Part shown: piece after piece, positions 24,854 through 32,504 of the stretch
Layout of the letters: each line of letters starts with the position of its first letter
How positions within the stretch are numbered: the first letter of the stretch is position 1
DNA from: Streptomyces sp. NBC_00287
GTDB taxonomy: Bacteria; Actinomycetota; Actinomycetes; Streptomycetales; Streptomycetaceae
Length of the DNA stretch: 64,000 nt
Reading direction: 5' to 3'
Assembly: GCF_036173105.1 (NCBI RefSeq)
Contig: NZ_CP108053.1
Coordinates: 6,820,001 to 6,884,000, forward strand
Program-made: the position numbers and the translations under genes
The notes under the pieces: generated by a model
What the model saw: the letters and a program-made list of their open reading frames with translations, nothing else
The model's database searches: none
What the model was told of the DNA's origin: nothing

Positions 24854-25981
24854 ATGGCAGGTACCGACCGCGAGAAGGCCCTGGACGCCGCGCTCGCACA
24901 GATTGAACGGCAGTTCGGCAAGGGCGCGGTGATGCGCCTGGGCGAGCGGCCGAACGAGCCCATCGAGGTCATCCCCACCGGGTCGACCGCGCTCGACGTC
25001 GCCCTCGGCGTCGGCGGCCTGCCGCGCGGCCGCGTGGTGGAGGTGTACGGACCGGAGTCCTCCGGTAAGACCACGCTGACCCTGCACGCGGTGGCGAATG
25101 CCCAGAAGGCGGGCGGCCAGGTCGCGTTCGTGGACGCGGAGCACGCCCTCGACCCCGAGTACGCGAAGAAGCTCGGCGTCGACATCGACAACCTGATCCT
25201 GTCCCAGCCGGACAACGGCGAGCAGGCTCTGGAGATCGTGGACATGCTGGTCCGCTCCGGCGCCCTCGACCTCATCGTCATCGACTCCGTCGCCGCGCTC
25301 GTCCCGCGCGCGGAGATCGAGGGCGAGATGGGCGACAGCCACGTCGGTCTGCAGGCCCGTCTGATGAGCCAGGCGCTGCGGAAGATCACCAGCGCGCTCA
25401 ACCAGTCGAAGACCACGGCGATCTTCATCAACCAGCTCCGCGAGAAGATCGGCGTGATGTTCGGCTCCCCGGAGACCACGACCGGTGGCCGGGCGCTGAA
25501 GTTCTACGCCTCGGTGCGGCTCGACATCCGTCGCATCGAGACCCTGAAGGACGGCACCGACGCGGTCGGCAACCGCACTCGCGTCAAGGTCGTCAAGAAC
25601 AAGGTCGCGCCGCCCTTCAAGCAGGCCGAGTTCGACATCCTCTACGGCCAGGGCATCAGCCGCGAGGGCGGTCTGATCGACATGGGCGTGGAGCACGGCT
25701 TCGTCCGCAAGGCCGGCGCCTGGTACACGTACGAGGGCGACCAGCTCGGCCAGGGCAAGGAGAACGCGCGCAACTTCCTGAAGGACAACCCCGACCTGGC
25801 CAACGAGATCGAGAAGAAGATCAAGGAGAAGCTGGGCGTCGGCGTGCGTCCGGAGGAGCCGGCCGCCGAGCCGGGTGCGGACGCCGCGGGTGCCGCCGCC
25901 GCGGACGACGCCGCCAAGACGGTGCCTGCTCCGGCCGCGGCCAAGGCTGCCAAGACCAAGGCCGCCACCGCCAAGAGCTGA
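24854..25981 (+). CDS. recA: Recombinase RecA
   Basis: A 375-residue recombinase that forms filaments on single-stranded DNA, drives strand exchange and triggers LexA cleavage. Walker A is GPESSGKTT, Walker B LIVIDSVAAL, the L1 region follows EGEMGDSHVGLQARLMSQA, and L2 is FINQLREKIGVMFGSPETTT. The C-terminal tail is Ala/Lys/Pro-rich (AAKAAKTKAATAKS) where E. coli has an acidic tail, as in other Streptomyces. ATG 24854 gives MAGTDREKALDAAL, the standard N terminus. recX follows after three bases. Confidence 0.98.
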   Translation: MAGTDREKALDAALAQIERQFGKGAVMRLGERPNEPIEVIPTGSTALDVALGVGGLPRGRVVEVYGPESSGKTTLTLHAVANAQKAGGQVAFVDAEHALDPEYAKKLGVDIDNLILSQPDNGEQALEIVDMLVRSGALDLIVIDSVAALVPRAEIEGEMGDSHVGLQARLMSQALRKITSALNQSKTTAIFINQLREKIGVMFGSPETTTGGRALKFYASVRLDIRRIETLKDGTDAVGNRTRVKVVKNKVAPPFKQAEFDILYGQGISREGGLIDMGVEHGFVRKAGAWYTYEGDQLGQGKENARNFLKDNPDLANEIEKKIKEKLGVGVRPEEPAAEPGADAAGAAAADDAAKTVPAPAAAKAAKTKAATAKS

Positions 25982-25984
25982 CCC

Positions 25985-26995
25985 GTGACACGACGAACCG
26001 ACTGGGCCGAGTACGCCGATCCGGAACCGCCGAAGGAGCGGGGCCGGAAGGGCGTCGGAGGTGCGGCAGGGGCAGGCGGCGACGAGCACGGCGATGACGC
26101 GTGGGGCGCCGAGGGGGCGTACGGCGACGGCGGCGGCCGGGGGATCGGCAGGCGGCGCGGTGACGATGGGGGCCAGGGCGGCGGATGGCCGTACGCCGAT
26201 GATGGTGCCCGTGGGGGCGGCGGGTCGTACGGCGGCGGCGATGACCACGACGGCGGTTGGCCGTACGACGAAGACGGTGCCGCTGGCATGGACGGACCGT
26301 ACGGCGGTGGGCGCCGGGTAAGTGGTGGCCCGGCGTCGGAGGTTGATGAGCTCGCCGGCGGTGCGCGTCGGAGGGCCGGCGGGGCTGGTGGCGCGGGCGG
26401 CGCCCGGGGGCGTCGTCGGCGCGGTCGCGAAGAGCCGTCCGGTGAGGACGGAGGCACCTCTGCCTCGTCGAGGGCCGAGAAGGGGGAGCCCCCGGGGGAC
26501 CCGGTGGAGCGGGCACGGGCGATCTGCCTGCGCCTGCTCACCGGGACTCCGCGCACCCGCAAGCAACTCGCCGACGCCCTGCGCAAGCGGGAGATCCCGG
26601 ACGAGGCCGCGGAGGAGGTGCTGTCGCGGTTCGAGGAGGTCGGACTGATCAACGACAGTGCGTTCGCGGACGCCTGGGTGGAGTCCCGGCACCACGGGCG
26701 GGGGCTGGCCCGGCGGGCGCTCGCCCAGGAGCTGCGGACCAAGGGCGTCGACTCCTCGCTGATCGACGCGGCCGTCGGTCAACTCGACTCCGAGCAGGAG
26801 GAGGCGACCGCGCGCGAACTCGTCGACCGCAAGCTCCGGTCCACCCGGGGCCTCGACCGCGACAAGCGGCTGCGCCGTCTCGCCGGGATGCTGGCCCGCA
26901 AGGGGTATCCCGAGGGGATGGCGTTGCGGGTGGTCCGGCAGGCGCTGGAGGCGGAGGGGGAGGAGACGGAGTTTCTGGAGGGCGAGGGGTACTGA
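25985..26995 (+). CDS. recX: RecX regulatory protein with long glycine-rich N-terminal extension
   Basis: This protein binds RecA filaments and limits their activity. The RecX core spans about residues 172-336 (DPVERARAICLRLLTGTPRT, three-helix repeats, and EGMALRVVRQAL). Before it lies a 171-residue extension that is mostly Gly, Asp, Arg and Tyr, with two related GGWPY-type modules (GGGWPYADDGA and DGGWPYDEDGA) and RRRRGREE-type basic runs. Most RecX proteins have little or no such extension, so the tail is unusual in size. GTG 25985 is three bases after the recA stop, so the two are co-transcribed. The tail is predicted to be disordered; its role is unknown. Confidence 0.92.
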   Translation: MTRRTDWAEYADPEPPKERGRKGVGGAAGAGGDEHGDDAWGAEGAYGDGGGRGIGRRRGDDGGQGGGWPYADDGARGGGGSYGGGDDHDGGWPYDEDGAAGMDGPYGGGRRVSGGPASEVDELAGGARRRAGGAGGAGGARGRRRRGREEPSGEDGGTSASSRAEKGEPPGDPVERARAICLRLLTGTPRTRKQLADALRKREIPDEAAEEVLSRFEEVGLINDSAFADAWVESRHHGRGLARRALAQELRTKGVDSSLIDAAVGQLDSEQEEATARELVDRKLRSTRGLDRDKRLRRLAGMLARKGYPEGMALRVVRQALEAEGEETEFLEGEGY

Positions 26996-27060
26996 CGCGG
27001 GGCAACAGGAGCCTCGTGGAATGCGTGTGACGCAGCCTTACCCTTGCGTTCCCGGGAGGG

Positions 27061-27423
27061 TTGAGCGGGCTCTCGGTGGCTGTACGTCCTCGGGCCGCGC
27101 TTCCGGTCAACGCCGATGTCGTCGCGAACCGGTCCGGCATGTTCGACCCCGGCAAGCCCCGAGAGGTCGCCGACGACATGATCCGGGGCAGTCAGGATCG
27201 TCACGGTCAACGGCACGGACGGGGGCCGACCGTGCTCAAGGACGACAGGTTTGCGGCGACCGTCGCCAACTCGGCGGCGGACACCGGCGAACTGGCGGTG
27301 ACGGACGCCATCGCCCTGCTGCGCGACTCGGACGCGGAGAAGATCGCCCACACCCCGGTCCGCCTGGTGACGAAGAGCAACGCGGACACGGCGCCGCTCT
27401 ACTGCCCGCCGGGCGTCCTCTGA
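27061..27423 (+). pseudogene. Remnant of a sugar ABC transporter substrate-binding protein
   Basis: A 120-codon fragment. The stretch from DDRFAATVANSAADTGELAV to PVRLVTKSNADTAP matches the C-terminal lobe of RbsB/XylF-like periplasmic binding proteins. Upstream, VRIVTVNGTDG, the expected preceding core strand, appears in a different frame (from 27191), so the gene has at least one frameshift and lacks its N-terminal two thirds and signal peptide. No permease or ATPase is beside it. The 3' end overlaps the rhodanese gene by 25 bases. A short real gene is possible but less likely. Confidence 0.5.
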
Positions 27424-27974
27424 CGCGCGCCCCGCCCGGGACCCGTGACCGGCAACCCCGCCGCCCGCCAGGCCTGGAACCCCCCGGTCAGATCCGTCGC
27501 CCGATGCAACCCCAGCCGATGCAGCGACTCGGCGGCCAAGCTGGACGCGTACCCCTCGTTGCAGAACAGCACCACCCGCAGGTCATGACTGCCGGCCTCG
27601 GGAACCCGATGGCTGCCCCGCGGATCCAGCCGCCACTCCAGCTCGTTGCGCTCGACCACCAGCGCGCCCGGGATCAGCCCGTCCCGCTCCCGCAGCGCCG
27701 CATACCGGATGTCCACCAGCAGCACCTCGCCGGACTGAGCGGCGTCGAAGGCCTCGTGGGGCTCGACGCGCACGTAGGTCGCACGGACCCGCTCCAGCAA
27801 CTCATCGATCCCGACGGGCCGTTCGCCTCGGCCGCTACCGACGGGCTGCTCGCCCGCGCCGTTGCCGCCCGGCCGCTCAACCGAGCCGCTCCCGACCGCC
27901 CGCTCACCCAAGCCGCCGCCCACTACCGCTTCCCCCCGACCGCCGCCGCCCGCCCGCGCACCCAGCCCGCTCAC
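27399..27974 (-). CDS. Rhodanese-like sulfurtransferase
   Basis: A 191-residue protein. The rhodanese domain (about residues 60-170) has LLVDIRYAALRERDGLIPGA, the active Cys in VVLFCNEGYASSLAAESL, and TDLTGGFQAWRAAGLPV. The first 55 residues are a Gly-rich low-complexity tail with GERPVG/GSGRGE-type repeats. The GTG at 27974 overlaps the stop of cysteine dioxygenase by four bases (GTGA), so translation is coupled. Downstream of the dioxygenase, it likely handles sulfite or thiosulfate made from cysteine breakdown. Confidence 0.88.
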   Translation of the reverse strand: MSGLGARAGGGGRGEAVVGGGLGERAVGSGSVERPGGNGAGEQPVGSGRGERPVGIDELLERVRATYVRVEPHEAFDAAQSGEVLLVDIRYAALRERDGLIPGALVVERNELEWRLDPRGSHRVPEAGSHDLRVVLFCNEGYASSLAAESLHRLGLHRATDLTGGFQAWRAAGLPVTGPGRGARQRTPGGQ

Positions 27975-28531
27975 TGCCAATCCTCCGGCCGCTCCACCTG
28001 CTCCAGTCGCAGAACCGCCCCGCTCCGGCTGTACCGGCGGATCCGGGGCAGCGGTGGGTAATAGGCGTGGACGGAGATCGCGTGCCGATCGGGGGAGTCG
28101 TTCAGGACCTCATGGACGTGATGGTGGCCGAAGGACCGGCCCTTGCCCGCAGGCAACCTGCGTTCTCGGTCCACGTCCTCGCTCAGCTCAAGGGTTTTCC
28201 AACCGTCGGTGGGCAGCCGCGCGGCAAGCGAGTTCTCCCGCAGCTCACCCGCCGCCGTCAGGAACGCGCCGACCGAGTCCGCGTGGTCGTGCCAGCCGGT
28301 GCCCGAGCCCGGCGGCCAGCCGATCAGCCAGGCCTCGCTTCCGGCGGGCCCTTCCAGACGCACCCAGGTGCGGCCCTCGGGGTCGAGCGGGAGCGAGGCG
28401 ATCAGCTCGGCGTCGGCGGCGGTGCGCCGTACGAAATCGAGGAGGTCCGCCTGCGTCGGAGCGGTGGCGGTGACAGTGGCAGTGGCAGTGGCAGTGGAAA
28501 CAGAAGCAGAACCAGCAGGGGAGACAGACAC
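27971..28531 (-). CDS. Cysteine dioxygenase (cupin)
   Basis: A 186-residue iron enzyme that oxidises cysteine to cysteine sulfinate. The cupin metal ligands are seen in GTGWHDHADSVGAFL (His-x-His) and SFGHHHVHEVLND (third His), with SVHAYYPPLPRIRRY near the end. The start is placed at GTG 28531 after AGGA; the following 25 residues are a Thr/Ala/Val tract encoded by a short hexamer-type repeat (GGCAGT units near 28467-28497). The rhodanese gene overlaps its 3' end. A leader peptide with C-terminal cysteines lies about 80 bases upstream, suggesting control by cysteine supply. Confidence 0.9.
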   Translation of the reverse strand: MSVSPAGSASVSTATATATVTATAPTQADLLDFVRRTAADAELIASLPLDPEGRTWVRLEGPAGSEAWLIGWPPGSGTGWHDHADSVGAFLTAAGELRENSLAARLPTDGWKTLELSEDVDRERRLPAGKGRSFGHHHVHEVLNDSPDRHAISVHAYYPPLPRIRRYSRSGAVLRLEQVERPEDWQ

Positions 28532-28610
28532 TTCGACCGTCCTGATGAGTGTTCGCGAGGAGCGCGCGAGGGCACAGGGGCCGCGCGCGGAAAGGGGGAG
28601 ATCTGCGAAT

Positions 28611-28697
28611 TCAGCAGGACCGGGTACACATGCAGCCCGCGTAGCGGACGAGGTCCACATGGACCTTCCGCCACAGGTGCACACAGGTGTCCGTCAC
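28611..28697 (-). CDS. Cys-rich leader peptide (28 residues) upstream of cysteine dioxygenase
   Basis: The short frame starts at GTG 28697 and ends RKVHVDLVRYAGCMCTRSC before TGA. The VDLxR...C pattern matches the small leader peptides found before sulfur-metabolism genes in Streptomyces and mycobacteria, where ribosome stalling at terminal Cys codons controls the downstream genes. A TTGACC-17-TGTACT promoter ends seven bases before the GTG, so it would be leaderless. A later GTG (28682) would give 23 residues. The gene lies 79 bases upstream of the dioxygenase start on the same strand. Confidence 0.65.
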   Translation of the reverse strand: MTDTCVHLWRKVHVDLVRYAGCMCTRSC

Positions 28698-28704
28698 GAT
28701 CCGG

Positions 28705-28733
28705 AGTACACCATGGAGGTGCGGACCGGTCAA
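28705..28733 (-). promoter_or_regulatory. Leaderless promoter of the leader peptide-cysteine dioxygenase operon
   Basis: Minus strand: TTGACC (28733-28728), 17-base spacer, TGTACT (28710-28705), then seven bases to GTG 28697. Just upstream, CACCGTC (28736-28742) and GACGGTG (28751-28757) form a 7-bp inverted pair that could be an operator or end the monooxygenase transcript. Confidence 0.6.
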
Positions 28734-28805
28734 CTCACCGTCAGCATGTGGACGGTGGGCCCGCGGAGCCTGACGGCACGAAACCCGCGGACCCGTGGGG
28801 GCCGC

Positions 28806-30521
28806 TCAGCGCGACCCCGCCGTAGCCTCCGCCCCCGACTCCACGGGACCGCCCAGCGTCGCCTCGGCGGCCGCGTAGAGGTCGGCGGGACGCACCCCGC
28901 CGAGCGCCGTGACGAGATGGCCGTCGGGCCTGACGAGCAGGACTGTGTGCGCGGCGGCGCCCGGATAGCTCTCGGCGACCAGCAGCTCCGCGGGATGCGG
29001 CAGCGCCGTCACGGCCGCCGCGAGCCGGGGCATGATCCCTGCGGTCACCCAGTGCTTGCGGTCCCACACACCCGTGCCCGGCGCGATCAGCAGCACCAGC
29101 AGCGCCCCTCGACCGAGCCGCTCCCGCAGCCGTACGAACGAGCCGTCCTCCGCGGTCACCCGTACATCCGCGACCGGCGCGCCCACCGGCGTGTCGACGG
29201 TCACCTCGCCCTCCAGATGCCGGGGCGCGAGCGGCGATTCGGCGTACGCCCCCGGCCCGCCCAGCGCCCCGCGCCCCAAGTGGCCCTCCGCGAGCAGCGC
29301 GTCATGGCCCCGGGCCGATCCCGGGACGTACGCGCGCAGGCCCCCGCCCCCGCGCAGCAGCGGCAGCGCCTGGTCGGCGGCGCGCAGCCGGGCGGCGACG
29401 ACCGCCCGCCGCTCCGTCTGGTAGCTGTCGAGCAGCGCCTCGTGCGGCCCGTGATGCCAGGCGAGCGCCAGTTTCCAGGCGAGGTTGTCGGCGTCCCGGA
29501 GTCCCTCGTCGAGCCCCTGGGTGCCGAGCGCCCCGAGCAGATGCGCCGCGTCCCCGGCGAGAAACACCCGCCCGGCCCGCCAGCGCCGCGCCAGCCGGTG
29601 GTGCACCGTATGGACTCCGGTGTCGAGGAGCTCGTACGGCGGTGTCGAGCCGCCCGTCCAGCCCGCGAGGGTCTCCCGGACGCGGGCCACCAGCAGCTCC
29701 GGGGTGACCAGGTCCTTGCCGGGCGGGAGCAGCCAGTCAAGACGCCAGGCGCCGTCCGGCAGCGGGCGTCCGACCACCTCCCCGCCCGAGGGGCCCGACG
29801 TCCGCCACGGCGGCATCCGATGGAGCAACGCCTCGTCGGACCACGGAAGTTCCGCGCGCAGCGCGGCGACGGCGTATCGCTCCACCGCCGTACGGCCGGG
29901 GAAGCGGATGTCCTGGAGCTTGCGCACGGTGGAGCGCGGGCCGTCGCAGCCGACCAGGTAACTCCCACGCCACCAGGTGCCCTTGGGGCCGCGGGTGTGG
30001 GCGGTGACCCCGGAGGACTCCTGCTCGATGCCGTCGAGTCGGCTGTCCACGGCGATCTTCACCAGCCGCTCACCGGCCAGCGCCGCACGCAGGGCGCCGG
30101 TCAGGACGTGCTGGGCGATGTGCACGGGAGCGGCGGAGTCGTAGGAGGACCCCTCACGAGCCAAGCCGTAAGCGCCGTAAGAGGTCCCCTCGTGAACCGA
30201 GCCGTAAGGGGTCCCCTCGTGGCCCGCGCCGTCGAAGGACCCCTCCCCGGCCGCGTCCTCGAAAGACACCTCCCGCATCACCTGCTTGCGCCGCATCGAC
30301 CGCCATCCGGCCCAGCGGCAGCCGGCCTCCGCGATCGGAAGTCCGGTCAGCCGCTCCATCAGCGCGGCGGTGTCCTCGCGCAGCACGAGGGTGCGCGCGA
30401 GGCGGGGTTCGTCCTTGCCTGGCCCCTCGTCGAGGACGACCGACGGCACCTCCTGACGGGCCAGTGCCAGGGCGAGCGTGAGCCCGACGGGCCCCGCTCC
30501 GACGATGATCACCGGGTCCAC
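28806..30521 (-). CDS. FAD-dependent aromatic monooxygenase (PHBH class)
   Basis: A 571-residue flavoprotein. The Rossmann motif is VDPVIIVGAGPVGLTLALAL, followed by the DG-type motif near YLVGCDGPRSTVRKLQDI and the second FAD motif RVFLAGDAAHLLGALGTQ then GLDEGLRDADNLAWKLALA. A C-terminal thioredoxin-like domain (ALLVLLIAPGTGVWDRKHW) is typical of the phenol hydroxylase branch. A repeated SYGSVHEGTSYGAYG-type stretch (about residues 115-145) is encoded by short direct repeats of a GGGGTCCCCTC-like word and looks inserted. The start is GTG 30521 after GGGGGCG. The substrate is unknown. Confidence 0.88.
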   Translation of the reverse strand: MDPVIIVGAGPVGLTLALALARQEVPSVVLDEGPGKDEPRLARTLVLREDTAALMERLTGLPIAEAGCRWAGWRSMRRKQVMREVSFEDAAGEGSFDGAGHEGTPYGSVHEGTSYGAYGLAREGSSYDSAAPVHIAQHVLTGALRAALAGERLVKIAVDSRLDGIEQESSGVTAHTRGPKGTWWRGSYLVGCDGPRSTVRKLQDIRFPGRTAVERYAVAALRAELPWSDEALLHRMPPWRTSGPSGGEVVGRPLPDGAWRLDWLLPPGKDLVTPELLVARVRETLAGWTGGSTPPYELLDTGVHTVHHRLARRWRAGRVFLAGDAAHLLGALGTQGLDEGLRDADNLAWKLALAWHHGPHEALLDSYQTERRAVVAARLRAADQALPLLRGGGGLRAYVPGSARGHDALLAEGHLGRGALGGPGAYAESPLAPRHLEGEVTVDTPVGAPVADVRVTAEDGSFVRLRERLGRGALLVLLIAPGTGVWDRKHWVTAGIMPRLAAAVTALPHPAELLVAESYPGAAAHTVLLVRPDGHLVTALGGVRPADLYAAAEATLGGPVESGAEATAGSR

Positions 30522-30643
30522 GGCGTGGCGCCCCCTGCCCGCAGCGGTGCCCCGAGGGACGTGTGTGAACAGGAGGTTGGAGCAGGGTGCACGATCACAG
30601 AACGTATGCAACCCATTGCCGGTGCTTGCGTCAAGTGACGGAA

Positions 30644-30667
30644 GGCAGTGGCGATCATGCCACTGCC
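30644..30667 (-). terminator. Terminator of the glutamate transporter operon
   Basis: GGCAGTGGC (30644-30652) and GCCACTGCC (30659-30667) form a perfect 9-bp stem with a GATCAT loop, extended with mismatches to GACGGAA/TCCGTGTC. It lies about 80 bases past the gluD stop. Confidence 0.7.
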
Positions 30668-30703
30668 TCCGTGTCGTTCACGCCATGCTTCGCGTGTCAC
30701 TCA

Positions 30704-30738
30704 GGTCACTTGACCATGATGGGTCGGGTCACTTGACC
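30704..30738 (-). repeat. Two copies of the palindrome GGTCA-CT-TGACC
   Basis: GGTCACTTGACC occurs at 30704-30715 and 30727-30738, 23 bases apart (about two helical turns), with a further GGTCA half site at 30747. The copies lie between gluD and the FAD monooxygenase. They look like a dimer-pair operator, yet sit upstream of the terminator relative to the monooxygenase. Confidence 0.55.
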
Positions 30739-30748
30739 GTGCGTCAGG

Positions 30749-31699
30749 TCATTTCTTGGGCGGATATGTGAAGCCACCGAAGCCGCCCGGCCCGCCACCC
30801 TCGCCGCCGGTCCCGAAGGAGCCGCCGACCGCCGCCGGGTTGAGCTCCTCCATGTCCTCGGCACCGAGCACCGCGCCGGTGGAGCGCTTGCTGCGCCGCA
30901 GCCTGCCCTCCAGCCAGCTGGCGAAGCTGGTCAGGATGAAGTTGACGATGATGTAGATGACCGCCACGACGATGAAGCTCGGGATGACATTGGCGTAGTT
31001 GGCCGCGAGCGTGCCGCGCGCGTTCAGCAGCTCGGTGAAGCCGAGCATCACGCCGCCCAGCGCGGTGTCCTTCACGATGACGACCAGCTGGCTGACGATG
31101 GCCGGGAGCATCGCCGTGACCGCCTGCGGCAGCAGGACGCTCGTCATCGTCTGGCCCTTGCGCAGACCGATCGCCTTGGCGGCCTCCGTCTGGCCCTTGG
31201 GCAGCGCGAGGATGCCGGCCTTGACGATCTCGGCGAGGACCGAGGCGTTGTACAGCACCAGGCCGGTGATGACCGCGTACATGGGCCGCTCGGCGCTGCT
31301 GACGTCCGTGGACCGGGCGAAGAACTCGTTCGCGAACAGCATCAGCAGCAGCACCGGGATGGCGCGGAAGAACTCCACCACGGCACCGGCCGGGATCCGC
31401 ACCCAGCGGTGGTCGGACATCCGGGCGATGCCGAAGACCGCGCCCAGCGGCAGCGCGATGATCATGGCCAGCGCCGCGGCCTTCAGGGTGTCCGCGAGAC
31501 CGGGCAGCAGATACGTCGTCCAGGCCTCGGACTCGGTGAAGAACGGCTCCCACAGGGCCCACTCCAGCTGGCCCTTGTCGTCCATCACCGTCCAGACCCA
31601 CCAGCCCAGCAGGGCCAGCAGGACGAAGAAGACGATCGAGAAGATCACATTGCGCCGCTTGGCCTTGGGGCCGGGGGCGTCGTACAGAACCGAGGTCAC
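30749..31699 (-). CDS. gluD: Glutamate ABC transporter permease GluD
   Basis: A 316-residue HisM/GlnP-type permease: an N-terminal helix (VIFSIVFFVLLALLGWWVW), the conserved TLKAAALAMIIALPLGAVFG, FFRAIPVLLLMLF and the EAA loop EAAKAIGLRKGQTMTSVLLP. A long C-terminal cytoplasmic tail is Gly/Phe/Pro-rich (GEGGGPGGFGGFTYPPKK). The GTG start overlaps the gluC stop (GTGA). It pairs with GluC to form the channel for glutamate uptake. Confidence 0.92.
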   Translation of the reverse strand: MTSVLYDAPGPKAKRRNVIFSIVFFVLLALLGWWVWTVMDDKGQLEWALWEPFFTESEAWTTYLLPGLADTLKAAALAMIIALPLGAVFGIARMSDHRWVRIPAGAVVEFFRAIPVLLLMLFANEFFARSTDVSSAERPMYAVITGLVLYNASVLAEIVKAGILALPKGQTEAAKAIGLRKGQTMTSVLLPQAVTAMLPAIVSQLVVIVKDTALGGVMLGFTELLNARGTLAANYANVIPSFIVVAVIYIIVNFILTSFASWLEGRLRRSKRSTGAVLGAEDMEELNPAAVGGSFGTGGEGGGPGGFGGFTYPPKK

Positions 31700-32373
31700 C
31701 GCTTCACCGCCAGTCGCTTGCTCAGCCAGCCGAGGATCAGGCCGGTGGGCAGGGTCAGTACCACGAAACCGAAGGCGAAGATCGCGCCGATGAGCAGCGT
31801 CTGAGCCTCGTTCTCGATCATTTCCTTCATCAGGAGGGCCGCTTCCGCCACGCCGATCGTGGCCGCCACCGTGGTGTTCTTGGTGAGCGCGATCAGGACG
31901 TTGGCGAGCGGACCGATGACCGAGCGGAACGCCTGCGGCAGGACGATGAGGCTGAGCACCTGTCGGAAGCTCAGTCCGAGCGCGCGGGCCGCCTCGGCCT
32001 GGCCGACCGGCACGGTGTTGATGCCGGAGCGCAGCGCCTCGCAGACGAAGGCGGCGGTGTAGCCGACCAGACCGAGGATCGCGAGGCGGAAGCCCTGGGC
32101 CTCGAAGTCGTCGGGCGCGCCCATCGTCATCCCGAAGATGTCGGCGAGGCCGAGCGAGGTGAAGACGATGATGACGGTCAGGGGGATGTTCCGGACGATG
32201 TTCACGTAGGCGGTGCCGAAGCCGCGCATCAGAGGAACCGGGCTGACCCGCATCGCCGCCAGCAGGGTGCCCCAGACCAGGGAACCGATGGCCGAGAAGA
32301 AGGTGAGCTGCAGCGTCACCCAGAAGGCGCCGAGCAGGCTCGGGTCGTCATAGTCAGAAAGAAAGTCGAACAC
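31696..32373 (-). CDS. gluC: Glutamate ABC transporter permease GluC
   Basis: A 225-residue polar amino acid permease with the N-terminal ALLGAFWVTLQLTFFSAIGS-type helix, FGTAYVNIVRNIPLTVIIVF, and EAARALGLSFRQVLSLIVLP (EAA loop). It begins at GTG 32373, 131 bases after gluB, the gap being filled by a strong hairpin. Membrane subunit with GluD. Confidence 0.92.
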   Translation of the reverse strand: MFDFLSDYDDPSLLGAFWVTLQLTFFSAIGSLVWGTLLAAMRVSPVPLMRGFGTAYVNIVRNIPLTVIIVFTSLGLADIFGMTMGAPDDFEAQGFRLAILGLVGYTAAFVCEALRSGINTVPVGQAEAARALGLSFRQVLSLIVLPQAFRSVIGPLANVLIALTKNTTVAATIGVAEAALLMKEMIENEAQTLLIGAIFAFGFVVLTLPTGLILGWLSKRLAVKR

Positions 32374-32450
32374 GATCTCCCGCGCTTCCGGGTGTGTGGC
32401 GTACGTGGTGTACGGGCGGTTGTGTCAGGCCGCCGCCGTACTGACGTGCC

Positions 32451-32488
32451 GCGCCGCCGCCGTGAGGTCGGGCCGACGGCGGCGGCGC
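32451..32488 (-). terminator. Hairpin between gluB and gluC (attenuator or 3' stabiliser)
   Basis: GCGCCGCCGCCGT (32451-32463) pairs perfectly with ACGGCGGCGGCGC (32476-32488), 13 bp with a 12-base loop. In an intercistronic place after the binding-protein gene, such stems usually reduce readthrough and stabilise the upstream message, so more GluB than permease is made. Confidence 0.75.
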
Positions 32489-32504
32489 GTGAGCGGAATC
32501 CGCG

